Source: Onchocerca lupi
Taxonomy: Eukaryota > Nematoda > Chromadorea > Rhabditida > Onchocercidae
Direction: 5' to 3'
Length of the DNA stretch: 64,000 nucleotides
Assembly (NCBI GenBank): GCA_028564675.1
Contig: JAOVVO010000018.1
Location: 1 to 64,000 of the forward strand
Shown here: positions 1 through 13,300 of the stretch, in pieces
How the letters are laid out: every line of letters starts with the position of its first letter
Position numbering within the stretch: position 1 is the stretch's first letter
The notes under the pieces: generated by a model
Told to the model about the DNA's origin: nothing
What the model saw: the letters and a program-made list of their open reading frames with translations, nothing else
Databases searched by the model: none
Made by a program: the position numbers and the translations under genes

Positions 1-1
1 G

Positions 2-42
2 ATGTATGTGTGTGTGTATGTGTGTGTGTGATGTATGTGTGT

Positions 43-74
<32 letters not shown>

Positions 75-75
75 C
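2..75. repeat. GT/ATGT microsatellite
   Basis: Alternating TG dinucleotides broken by ATG/ATGT steps run from the left edge to about base 75. They give open reading frames of Cys/Val that are repeat artefacts, not protein. The array may continue to the left of the window. Confidence 0.95.
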
Positions 76-344
76 TGCATTCCAGTGATCGCTGGTTGCT
101 TCTTTCGATTGAAATGTTTTTCCAAACAGCGTCCCGCAGTGCTAGTCAGCCGGCCCGGTACACTGAAGAAAGGCATCAGAGCATCATAATGTTGTTTGCT
201 ACATTTGCACTTTTTTCCGTTCCGATGTGCTGCCACTCCGAAAGCAAGGAACGCCAGTTCATACTTGCCGACCGCTCGACTGCTTGTTTTTCCGTTTTGA
301 AAACAATTCTGTTTCAGCATGTCTGCAACTCCTTCATCCTTGCT

Positions 345-571
345 TCACATCACCACTGCGCTTCTCCCCACTTTATCATCAAAGCCAGTGACAGTACTGA
401 AGATACGTACGTATTGATTGCAACCGATATATGCTTGGTGGGAGGTGAAGGATGTTGTCTGTGATCGTGTGATCCTCATATTTGCACTCACGCACCCTTT
501 TGCAGCGATTTCCTCATTCCCATATACACTTACCTTGCGTGCTCGTACGACCAAGCTGTACATTCAAGCAT
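345..571 (-). other. possible two-exon coding end (weak)
   Basis: On the minus strand an ATG at 571 opens 38 bases ending at a good donor (AG|GTAAGTG, exon 571-534). An acceptor TTCAG then leads into 396-345, which ends in TGA. The phases match (two bases plus one), giving a 29-residue tail MLECTAWSYEHA...VVM. It could be a tiny gene or the last two exons of a gene to the right. No family is recognised. In DNA this AT-rich such pairings also arise by chance, so this is a lead only. Confidence 0.18.
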
Positions 572-3500
572 TACTTTTCGAAAAAAAGAGAAGAAGTCGG
601 ATTCTTTTTTATGACATTTCCATCTTTTTCAACACCTTCTTTAGCATTTCTCTGAGGGATGACTAAATTGCGACGCTTTTTGACCTGTCGATCTAAAGCA
701 TTCATTACATGTTAGATCGAAATTAATAGCTAACAGCAGTTGATAGAATTACATTTCCTGCTTGCAAATTTTATCAAAAAAAACCTAAAGAACTCAGGTT
801 TTTTTTTCCTTTTTTCGCTTCTTTCATTGCATTTTGTGACATGCAGACAAAAGTTTGAATAAAATGGATCGGATGATTTCTTTCATTTCTCTTATGCACT
901 TCAGCGATCACTATCTACAGTGTTAAGACTTGACAACTTCTATGGATTCTGGATTTATTCCCGTAGAAATCTGAATTACGCAAATGAAAGTATGGTTTCA
1001 GTTTGCACAGGAGATTAGATTTGAATGTGAGCAAATCGGTAATATTTTTCGGTCAACTTCTCATTTCATAAAATCCTTCTAACGAAATGAAAACTGACAA
1101 GATCCCAGAGAATTGTTCATATTCTATCGCAATGGACATTTCCATGCTTACGGCCGTAATATTAAGAAAGATTCATCTTTTAACTTTTCTATTTGCCTTG
1201 AGATACTCTGATTATACGATACCGAAACATGTAACATTTAACACTGTAAATACCAATTCTAACTGCTACCTAACGTAACATCGCTTGTTCAATGAGGATA
1301 AATTACATGGAAACACATGAACTAGCAAATAGTAACTTGAATGGAAAAGAAGTTAATTTCTTTAATGGTCTGTGCTTGAACATTATTCATTTTGATTTAA
1401 CAGTCATCACATCGTAGATAGATGATCCGCCGTATTTGTTCGTATATCTGTTATATCGTAATTACAAGAAATGTATTCGTTTATGCCGGTATCACCAAAA
1501 ACTTCAAAAGTGATTTATAGAATGAAAATTGACAATTTTCTTGCTTTTTTTTCCGTCTTGACGCATTTCTGACTCTTTATTTTTTCCTTCTCTATCTCTC
1601 GATTATTTCATTCCCAACCGAATAGAAATCAAAAAATTTTTATCACGAATAAAAAAAAGTGTTTCGTTTGCGATGAAAATAAAAAGAGGTAGGATGAAAG
1701 TGAAGTTTTGATGTTTGTGCAGTTGCATCGATTGTTCAGATTTCGCAAACCAAAGTGCATTTACTTTTTGCCGAAAAGTAAAGATTCCATTCGTATGGGA
1801 AACAAATAGAATGTACCATTTGATGGTGATTTCGTTAGTTATGGAAATGATGCCCGATGTTGATTTTCTTGGCCATAAAAGTATTATGTCAAGAGAAGTT
1901 TTCAGTTGCAATTAATATGAGTGCGACGGGAAAACAGATAACATAGTACTATACGAAGTTCTTTTTTCGTTGTTTTTTATATCGACTTCAGCAGTCTTTT
2001 GATTTATGCTTGCTCTGTTTCTCGGTGAAACTGATAATCGTACCGGTTGAAGGAAGAGAAGTATTACGTTTCGAAAACTTTATGTCACACCCCGTGGACG
2101 GTTCCTGATGGAATATCGAACGGAGTGTAACGGTCGAATAAACAAACAAAATATGACGTTTTCCGTTCTATCTAGCATAGTTATAATCAATGACCAAAAG
2201 TCACAAGTTTGGAAGTATTTTCTCAATTTCATAGGTCAAATGCCTGACATCCCAAACTTCTCATCATTATTTTACGTTTACTTACCTATGAAGATAATCA
2301 TTTCGATGATAAACTATCAATGCCAACATTCCACTGAAGCAACCATATTCCACTCAACTTCTCAATGGAGTTCAATTTCATACTATCAATTGCCATCCCT
2401 TTCCTTTCTTATTCAATCTTTTTCTGCTGCTTCTGATGTTATCACACTTCACTATATATATATTATATATATGTCTGTACCCGTCCGTGTGCACACGTCT
2501 GCATCACACGTGACGTGTATTAGTGCTAATGCACATACATTGCACGTGATATTTATTCATATATGCCAATCATCTAGCTGAATGCACTTTAATTTATCAT
2601 CTCTTAATGAATGCGTGTACATAAATACGTATATGCACGTTTGTACAGGAAACTTATGCAAACGGACAGAAATATATGATATTCGTGTAATGCAGATGTG
2701 TAAATGAACGGATAGCCACATATACATCTTTCCCTGGTACGCGTGCGTAATGATTGCTTGGAAAAGTGTAAATTAATTTTGATAAGTCATCGTTAAACAA
2801 AATCTTATTTTCGAAGCCATATAGAGAGACATCGCATATTTCCCGTAACGAAAGCACTTGCTATCCCGATTACAAGTATCAATCAGAGCAGGCAGGCATT
2901 TAGAGGTGGAAGAGAAGTTCGAACTTCACAAACGTACTGAATCTTTGTTCGAATGAATGACCGTTTGATTCAACGCTGTTTCAGTCATTCCCGCAGAAGA
3001 CAGGCTAGAAGTTGTGCTTGGATGATTTGCAATGGATTTTCTCCCAAGTAGAATCCCTCCAGCAAAAACAGATCTGATGAGAGTGAAAGTGCAAGAAAAC
3101 AACACTAAGTTCTACTCCTATCCTGCGCCTTCCATCGAAACGAATTTCGCTGTCGCCGTCGCTCTGTCCCCTGCCATCCAATAACACGTACAAATCCAAT
3201 ATCCATTTTTGAAGGATGGAAATATTGCAAATCCAACTTTTGTCTTCCTTTTCTCCGCTATCAAACTAAGGCGCTTTCTGAAAATAGCCAACAATTATTT
3301 GCTTTCGACGCCTAAGGAAGCATTCCCAACATTAAAACTGTTCCTAGCATTTCATCCTCTTGTTTACTCTTTCTCTTTTCTTTCTGTTATTGACGTTAAA
3401 ATAAACATCTCTTATCACTTTTTTGCATATTTATTCTTTCCCTTGCAAATCTTTGCTTTCTTTTTTCCTTTGACCATATAATGAAATATATACTCGAACT

Positions 3501-6500
3501 TATTTATTCTCTGAATGATCAGCTCTTATCACCTCTTCCGATATATAATGATTATTTCTTGTCACCAACAATTCTCTTCTTTACTCTCTCTCTGTTTTAT
3601 AATTCTCATGACTTAAATTCTTATTGTCTTATCGATGCAATTTCGAAAGTTGTTTATTGAAAAAAAGTTATGCACTTCCGGATACGGTAGTTTGCCCTCC
3701 CGAGTTATTTGTTTCTCATCAGGTTGCTATTCTTCAACATATATACATAAATGATATGCTCGGCAAGGAGGCACTTTGTTGTTGTCACCGTTCGACTGCC
3801 TTTTACTGCCGTTCTGTTTTACCATAAATGTTTAAACAAGACAAACTGTTTGCCGTATTCCTTTTACTGCGCCTCCTTCTTTCGATACTGCCGAATTGAT
3901 CTGTTGAAGAAGAAACCAAAAGTTCGGGATCGATCACATTTTCCTCTTTTTTCCTTCTAATCTCAGATTTAGCAGGAAATACGGTCATTTTAAAACGGAA
4001 TTTACATAATGCAACAAGCTGTTCGATATGCACACAACCTGCTGTATCGTTTAGTAAAGCCATGCTGCTGTAGCTTCCATTAACACTAATATTTTGTCTT
4101 AAATACTGTAATTTTTTGAGAGTATTTGTTAATAGTTTATTTAATTTCCCGTCAGTTTTAACAGTACAATATAGTTACCAAAAATCCATCAATTGTTAAA
4201 AAAAATTTTGATGGATAATTTTCTGAAAGATAGCACTTGAATAACAAAGAAATTTAGGGTTTTTAGAAGTCGAAATTATTATTTTCTGATCTATTTTCCA
4301 AATCCGTAATCTGGAAAAATTGACAGATTCAGTCAAAAGTAAAACTGACTCAAGCTTTTTTTTTTCGATTTTTTTCTCTGGATTGAAACGCTGGACTTGA
4401 ATGTAAAGTTTGAATATCTTTTCTGTTTGTATACAATTTCCTGAGGGAAAGTGGCAGGACTACTTTTATTCTCACGTCATTGAGACAAGAATCAGTATAA
4501 GTACCAATCACAGTAGGCTTCTCTGTGTTTCCGTTGTTGTTTATTTATTTTTGCATGAAAGCATTTTGAGTGGTTTGAAATGAGCCAGTTGATTCCTTAT
4601 ATTTCATTGCATTTTAGAAATTCCCAAATTCTTGAACGTAGTCTTCATTTGTAACATAAAATAGTAAATATTAAATTCTGCAGACATTTTTTGCTGAGCA
4701 AAAGCAAAATAAAGGGACAGAAGGCTTTACAAACTTTGATTAATATCAATTAGCATTTTTATCAGTAGAAAAGGCTCACTCAGCTGATGTGAGTTTCACG
4801 AGTTATGTATATGTGTGCTTCTTTCTCGAAATTTCTTAGCGGTTTATCCATCTAAATATTTTATGCTTGTGCAATGTGATAGACGAAATTGAAGTATTTT
4901 TCTCAGTTTTTATGAAATTATTTAGAAAATTAATTTTCAGAGTAGTAATTATACAAACTATTTAGGAAAAATTTTGCTAGCATCCATATTTTTAGCGATT
5001 CGGGCAGTGATAGCAAAATAGTAATGATGCTATCAGGTAGGATGAATGAAAAAAATTCCTAAATCCTAAATTATAATAATTTTGGGATTTTAGTGGGGTG
5101 ACTTTAAAATATTGACACGAAAGCTCTGCTGATTTAATGTCTGCCATTAAGAATAATATGTGTACAATTTAATGCCTTTTTTCACTTCTTTTTTAATCTT
5201 TCCTTTCTTTTTATACATTAAATATCTAGCCAAGTTTTTTGTCTTAGGAGAACTTAAGAGTTTCACACTTGGAATATTACCTAGAGTTAAAATAACTTTT
5301 GCCAACCTAAAGATTATAATAACAAAATGATGAATCATTGAAATATATTATGCACTTTTAACGGTGCCACAGAAGTAGTAGTAGTACACTTGAATTACGA
5401 GTAACACTTAAGCCATATAGTCATTAGATTTTTTTTAAAAACGAAATTGCAGCAGTTATATTTTTAGTTATTTAATTTAGGCTGCCTTACAAAATAGTGG
5501 AGAAGTTTAAGGTTTCAATAATTAATTATATTAAAGATAGTGTGCCTTAGAAGGTTGCATCATCGTTTATCGTTGTTAACCATGCATCGATTCTCTCCAG
5601 ATCATGAATTCATTTGCTTTGCCATCCAAATATTCAGTGTGAAGATTTTTCAAATTTAAAAATTGCACGAGTTTAGCGGAAAGTGTTGGTTTGCTTACTT
5701 TTATTATTATTATTAATTAAAACTGCTTCTTATGCTTTCTCTCCTTCTTATTCCTTCTATGCTATTTTATTTCATTTTCTCTACTTCTTCAATCTTCCCC
5801 CTTATCTAAACAAAACAACTTAATTCCTTCCATAAAAAGTACACATCATATATACAAGAAAACAATAAATGCCTTACTGCACCTATCATTGGACATCGCA
5901 AATTTAGTGCGACGCTTGTCATTTATTAGCCATCTAATTCTAACCTACTGGCCAGTAATCTAATTTTAACTTACTGAGCAATAATCGAGCAAATCACTCC
6001 AATATTAAAATCAATTTTTGATTTTAACGACTAATTTAAATGCAAGTTTATAAGCGAAAATAAACATAACCGAAATTCGTTTCACTTGCACCAATCGCAT
6101 ATCATCTGATTAGTTTATAACCGATGTTTAGATTCAGATACTCTTACTCCAGGCTATGCATCTATTTAAAACCTAGTATCTTGAATATTAAGCGAAGTTG
6201 CTAGCATTGAATATGCATATGTTGCGTGACAATAAATTTCTTTAATTATTTGGACAGATTAATTGGCAGAGGAGACACGATGAAGTCAGAAAGAGAAGTA
6301 ACAATTCTTAAATGAACAGAGAATAGAAATTTGCACCATAACTTTTTTTGATTTATTTTCAACTTGACTTTTGTTTTCAAACATGGAAATTAAAGCATCG
6401 CGCAATAAAAGCTGCTAATAATTCTTCGGTTCCTTGTAATCAATTTGTATATTAATACATACATGATTTCTTTTCGGATTTTGCAGATCATTTCGATTCG

Positions 6501-6898
6501 TGGAACCTCAGTTTGTTATTTACCTCAAAAAAAAAAGCAGGATTCGGCTTTTTTTTGCTTATAACACTGATCTCAATTATTGCTTATAATAATGATGAGG
6601 TTCTTTGAATTTTTAATTTGCTTCAAAATTCAGTTTAAATTTCAAATTGAAAATTTTTTCAGGCTATATTAAATTAATTTTTAGATTCGAAATCTGCTGG
6701 AAGAAAATAATTCACTTTTAAAATGAAGAAAATCATAATACCTTTATTTTAAATCTACTTTATTTGAATGGAATGAAGCACTAATTTGCAATCAACAAAT
6801 TGATTGGCTATTGATGTTTCATTTCATTCAAATGTGCGAAAAATTCTATAATTGATTATTTTAGATTTGAAGTAAAGTCATATAATTCAATATTTTAG
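572..6898. other. no convincing gene; presumed mab-3 upstream region
   Basis: The stretch is AT-rich with many short poly-A and poly-T runs and no recognisable protein. A 50-codon frame at 3032-3184 (+) is the only mildly gene-like piece and is listed under findings. The missing 5' exon(s) and promoter of the mab-3 homologue should lie here. The (+) frame at 2108-2581 has no family features and a low-complexity coastline of Ser, Ile and Tyr, so it was not called. Confidence 0.5.
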
Positions 6899-9800
6899 AT
6901 TTGAGACAATCAATGCGATTGCGGCGTTGAGTGCTGCTGCAGCTGCTGCAGATAAAATTGGTGAATTTTGAAATTTCATGCTAATATAACAATCAGTTAT
7001 AAACCACGAAATCTATAAATCTATTTCAAGGTCGTAAATTACTCCCTATGAATGATTCAACTTAACTGATAACAAGGGAATACGAATTTTTGTCTAAAAG
7101 TCCTTTGACTGAAAGATTTCGTTACTCAATTAAATATTAGTATCGAGTTCCTTTTATTGATTAAGAATCAATGATCGTGTTAGAAGCTCTTATTTTTTAC
7201 CGTAGAAATTGAATTTGGACTGCTATGCTAGTTTGAAGATTTTTAATGTCGATTTTGAGTACTGATACTATCATTACGTGAAACACCACCCTATTTCACT
7301 CTTCTATTTCATTTTTACTTCTTTCTAGGCTCCAAACGGGTCTATTACTGTCAACGTTGTTTGAACCACAATCGTCTAGAACCGCGCAAGAATCACAAAT
7401 GCGAATGTATATATGCCAATTGCGCTTGCAATAAATGCATACTGGTTGAAAAAAGACGCGTGCTTAACACTCAGTTGCATGAATTAGAAGATGTTGCTGA
7501 TGCAGAAAATGAAGTTGGCGTTGATAATCATTGTGGATTAGCTGGCAGATCGAAAGGAGGTAGAAATTTCTTCTTAAATTTGTAATATGTTTACAGTGAG
7601 AGAATTTATTGCGGAAAATAAAGTTATTTGAAAATTTAAATTTTTTGAAATCTTCGATATGAATGATTTTCTTTTCATTCGCCACCAATTTCCCAACGAT
7701 TATCAGTTGTTATGTTGAGATAAAAATTAAAAAAGAATAAAATGAAATTTAATTTATATTTCCAAGTAAATTTGTTCATTAAATTTCCATTTTGAGAGAC
7801 AGCAGAGTGTTAAATCTAGATAATTCGAAATCAAAAAATACGAATCAAAGAAATGGTATTTTTCTTTCTGCTGTCTCCAAATTGCTTCAACGTTTATTTT
7901 ATTTCAATAGCATGACCACTTACCGATTTGGGATATGAGTAATTATTAAAAATTTTAAATTTGCTGCAATCTAGAAGTCAGTTTATGTTTTGAAGTGAAT
8001 TCTTTAATTTCATTATAATAAAAGCTCAATTAAAGGAAGTCCAGTTCACTGCTGAAGTTTCATCTGATGACAAACTTAGTTTTACATTAGATCAAAAAAT
8101 TTGATGGAATATTGTCAGCATTCTCATTAAAGCAATTTTTGTTCAAGATTTTATTTTGTTAGCATTATCTGAAAAAAGAACAGTCATTAAATCTTAATAT
8201 CTACCACAGTTGCATTTCAGTTTGCATTTTCGAATTAAGTTATCACAGAAGTAAAGCAAAATTAAGGAGTTGGAATTATAATAGTCTCGATTCTAGTTTA
8301 AATTTCATTATTCAACTGCATTCGTTGGTAAAGACTGGCATATTTGTAAACATTCTTTTGTTTTTAGTATTAGTACCTTGTATCAGTGACATCACTCTGT
8401 TTGGTTACTGATCTTATCACCGAAGATCGCTGTTTTTGTTAGTAACATTAGTCTTCGTGAATGAAGTTCAAGGTTTTATTCATATTATTACTACTTCAAG
8501 TAGCAAAGATTCGATTGTCTTGGAGAAATTATCGAAAGATGTCTATCATTTCATGAATTTTATTCATGGACCAGATCCTACTACTAACTGCATTGATATT
8601 TGATGCCATTTTGTTATTAATATCGAACAATTTTTGAAAGATTTAGTGAGTCTTTATTAATCTAAGTCCTTCTGTTTGCATATGAATGCTTCGCTTTTTT
8701 ATTCAGAATCGTTATAATACGGTAGCGCAACTGCTTTTTTCCGAACTCATATTCGACTGTTTCCGGATGGAGACAACTTTGTTTTCCCATCCCATAATAG
8801 GTAATAAGTAAATATTGATTTATATATTGATAAATATTGATTATTGATTATCATTAAATATTGATAAATATTGATAGTAAATATTGATAATATATTGATA
8901 ATATATTGATATTGATAAATATTGATAGTAAATATTGATTATCATTTAGGTATTTCTTTTTATCCTTAAAAGCCAAAGCTATTGTCATAGTGATGCTTCT
9001 GTATCTTGACCTTTAAAGTGACAAAATTCGAAAACGTAAACTGAATCATTTCCTTCAAATTACTCTACAAGTTAAAATGAAGTCAACGAAGCTGTTGATA
9101 TCAGTAATAAAGGATGAATTATTCTGATTGCATGTTCGTAATAATTTTTCCTTTTACATTTTCTCCTCATATGGTAGTAAGGGAAGCACAACTTTTGATT
9201 TTTCACTCGGAAATGCAATTGAGATGTCTGGAATATTTAATCAGGCGGACTGTAAACCTAATTTCTATGAATACGCTCCATGAATTTCTTGAAAAGTGAT
9301 TTTTCGGCTCAACTAACTATGTCTAAATATTTAAGCTGTAGCTTTGGATGGGAAAAACTAGAAGTTATATTATTCAGTATTTTGGATGAAACATTATCAG
9401 TCTTTTTCTATTCTCTTGAAATGTGAAAATTCTCTTCCTATAAGAAAATTTATGATTTATTTGAATCAAAGTTTAAAATTTCTATAATTTTTATTGATCC
9501 GAATTTAAAATTATGATTTATTTGATTGAAACCTTTTATCCATTTTTACTTTTTTTCGAATTCTCTTTAGAATCTTTCCCCGTCATTCTTGCAAAAATTT
9601 GTTTTATCGGTTATTTTTGCAAGCAACGTTTTGTAAATGCATTGCCCTTACTGTCATGAGTAAAATACGATACGCTTATATTGACCTGATTATTTGATAA
9701 CTCTGTTAATTCCATCGGCGACAGTCTATTTTTGTTATTGGACTACTCATAATAGTTGCATCCAGTTGCTTCTCAACTTTTCCCTTATGAATATTTTCCT

Positions 9801-10354
9801 GCTTTAGAATAATTTGTTTCTTGATGAAGACTTTAGATTATTTGAAATCTTATACCAGACTAGTTTATTTTTAATCATTTTGGAACTATGCAAAAAATTT
9901 CAATCATTTCTGTGACTTGATTTCACATCCTGGCTGCTTGGAAAATGCGTGTATGGACTATCCTACTGTACTGGTCTGTTATGAACTTTCGCCAAAAACT
10001 TTCTCAAATTTTTCGAAGAATTTTTGGATTATCATTATAGCTTCCTTCATCTTCAATGACCATTATTCACTGGCAAAAGTTTTTTCTCGTATTTTTCGAA
10101 TAAATAAATGACGAAAATGTTTGTGTAAACAAGAGGAAAAAATTTTAGTCCATCTGCCAATCAATCAGGCGGCTATCATCCAGCGTTCAGTGCCAGGTAG
10201 TTTCATCATCGTCATCTAGCTGATCTAGTTGGAATGTTTGCATTCAAGCTATTTCAGACGACGACCATCCAGTCGGGAGCTGCTTTCTCTTTCCTTTTTT
10301 TAAAGTACTTCGAGAAAAAACATCATTTGGTAGTAGTGCTGATGGTTTTAATAA

Positions 10355-10389
<35 letters not shown>

Positions 10390-13300
10390 ATGCCAGCATT
10401 TGTAGCACTTTTAACTAATAGTAGTCAGCTGGTTGGCTTGCAACATTCAGACATGTAGCATTCGTTCTCCCAGCAATGAATTGAAATTCCGCTTAATTTT
10501 TCCTGTGGCATTTCATAAAGAACTAATTTATCCAAGTTAGAGATATGCTTAGTTTTTATATTTTTTAGTTGCTAATGTGTCACATAAACATATTTATCAG
10601 AAGCATCCTTTCTTCTATTCTTGAATGTCTCCTTTCATCACCCTCCGATTATATTTCAGGCCTTTTTTTTTCATCAAGCTTTGAAATATTTCATCATTAG
10701 CCAAGTTTTCTTCTAATTTTCAGACTTTGGAAGATTTATTCTCCTTTCTTCTACCAGTTCTTTGCCATTCGCAGTTGTGTATATTAGACCAAGAATTAGT
10801 TCACTTGACTAACTATTTAGCGGCCAGTTTCTTAATATTATGAGTTTCACTCATGAAATGCACCAAAATATTTCCGTTTCTGATGCTTCGAAGAGGTGTC
10901 ACACATGTAAAAGCTAGCAGAAAAGATTCATTGTGCTATTTTGGAATTAATGTCCCCTCTGTTTCCCAGCCGTCATGTCTCTTCCTTCAGACAGTTGCAA
11001 AAAGCATCGAATGAAGAATGTTTTCTTTTTGATTACAATGTAACATTAGCTACATTTTGGAGTATTTAAGGCTTATATTTCTAAAGTAATTCAATGCCAA
11101 TAAAAGCAATATCTAAGTGCAGACAGGGCACTAACACATCGATTAAATTTGTAGATCGTATAGGTACATATATATATATATGTGTGTATATTGATATGTT
11201 AAGTTGAAAAACTTAACTGAGGCCTACCTCGTGATTAGCACTGTGAGAGGAGACAATCATTAACATTCATTCATTCTCGAGATGACATGCCTTGGAACTT
11301 AATTGTCGAGCTTAGACAACTTTGTTTGTGCTAATAGCAGTGGTAAGCTATTTGTAATAGTGATAGTAGCAATGTAGCTCCATACTATTAGTAGTTTAGG
11401 GAGAGAAAGATAAGCAGTAGGACTGGCAGGGTAGGGCAGGCTGCAGGCTGCAAGTTGAGCCTTTGCAAGGAAACTTGAGCAGTTTTTTTTGTTCTGTCTT
11501 TAGTAAACAAGCAAGAAGAGAAAAAACAGCCGAGGGCAGGGCTGCACCTTGTTTATGCTAAACTTGTCTTGGCCTGCTTTGTTCCTCCCTTACATTAGTC
11601 GTCAACGGCGACATTTGTATAGCGAAGGATGGGTGCAACTTGCCACTTCTCCTACTTGCTACTACTTACTATTCTTGCTACATATATGTTTGTGTGTATC
11701 TGTGTGTGTGTGTGTGTGTGTGTGTGTTGTGTTGTGTGTTTGTTGGAAACATTGTCAACATAAAAAAGGACTTGATCTTTTTTTAAAAATTCAATTTGTT
11801 ACTCTTCTCCGTCCCTTCTTTGCTTATCCCTTAGCACATGGAAGATGAGATCTTCGTGCACTCTTTTCCATATTCTCGATTACACTGAACTTTACTCTCT
11901 CTTTAGCTCCTTTTAAGCCATAAACTTATTCTCGCAACTGCCGCCAACTACTGCCATCATTTCCATCCGGCACTAATACTACTTACCCGTTCAGTCTGTT
12001 TGCCTGTGTGTAATTCGACCGCCGAGTATTGGTGCGCAGAATTTTCCATTTCATTCCTTGGTTTCTTTTGTTTTCATTTCTATTTGAACTGAAGTTGTTT
12101 GCCGCCCTTTGCGGTTGAGACAATCAGTATTTGGCTAACTTGGCCTGCCTGCCATCTTTATTACTTTCTCTTCATCTTTCTATTTTCTACTACATATGTT
12201 TTCTTCTCCATCGAGAAGAACATATCGTTCCAAGTGAAGAATCACTCATTGCTACTTTTTCTACGCAACTTTCAGTGTTAATGTGAGAGAGTTGTTTGGG
12301 ATAGTAGCATGTGGACACGTATTTTACGTCAATAATCGTAAGACTGATTGCTTAAATTGGATTCTTCTGTTCCAGGATAATCAGTAGAAGGATGCGAATG
12401 TTTCCGGCAAATTGATTATTCATGCACATTTGGTTGTTCAGCATATTTGCTTGTTCACAGCAATATTCTCCAACATTTCTTCTAAGCAATATCCATAACT
12501 GGACGATTATTTCTTGAGTTCGGATAATTTGTAGAATACGTGAAACTGTTCTTTCGATGAACCAGGCCTTGAATATGAGATGCTAGTTACGCTAGACAGT
12601 TTAGTAATCATTTGATTACTTCTCTTTAACTTTCTCTTCTATTAGTATTATAATGGGGTTTGATTTGACACAACTGGGCTATTGTTCGGGCAACCAAACA
12701 CAGCAAGCAACTTTCCCATCGTTGCCGCCTGTCAGATGTGGGGAAAACATTCAACAGCTTGATAGTGCTCCAATTTCCAGTTCGTTTTCAAAAATACATT
12801 TTTAATTAATGAAGATGCTATTAATGAGAGATAATTCAAACTTGAACAATGTAATCAAAGCTATGGACAGATCAGCAATGGACTTCGAAATTGTTCTCTC
12901 TTTGAAAAATTATGGCAAGAGTATCCAAAAAAAGAGAGGGAGATGGGAAGGAAAGGACAGAAAAGGATTAGGTTGAAGAATTTTGAAATGCAAAAGAAGA
13001 TGATGAGAATTCAGAGATATTATTATTCGAAAATTATTTAAAATTTTGGTAAAATTTAAATAATAGAACTGTCTGCCATATAAAAACACTGAATAAAGCA
13101 ATGCTGAAACACAAAAACATACTTTAATGTTGAAAGATTGAATCTTAGTTAAAACTGTTTTCCACAGATGCAGCAAGATAGATAAATGGTATTCGCTTAG
13201 TGATTTCCATATTTTATTGTGAGAACTCAATGATTATAGAATAATATAAAATACAATAATTATTTTAAATATTAATTTGTGCTGAGTGACATTCAAGTTC

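Noticed and set aside
2108..2581. 157-codon plus-strand frame starting with ATG
   Set aside because: No recognisable domain, no splice context, and residues dominated by Ser, Ile, Tyr and His as expected from translated AT-rich DNA. Frames of this length are expected by chance in the window.
10234..10458. Frame with a long Val run
   Set aside because: The Val run is the translated AGT microsatellite; the flanks carry no protein features.
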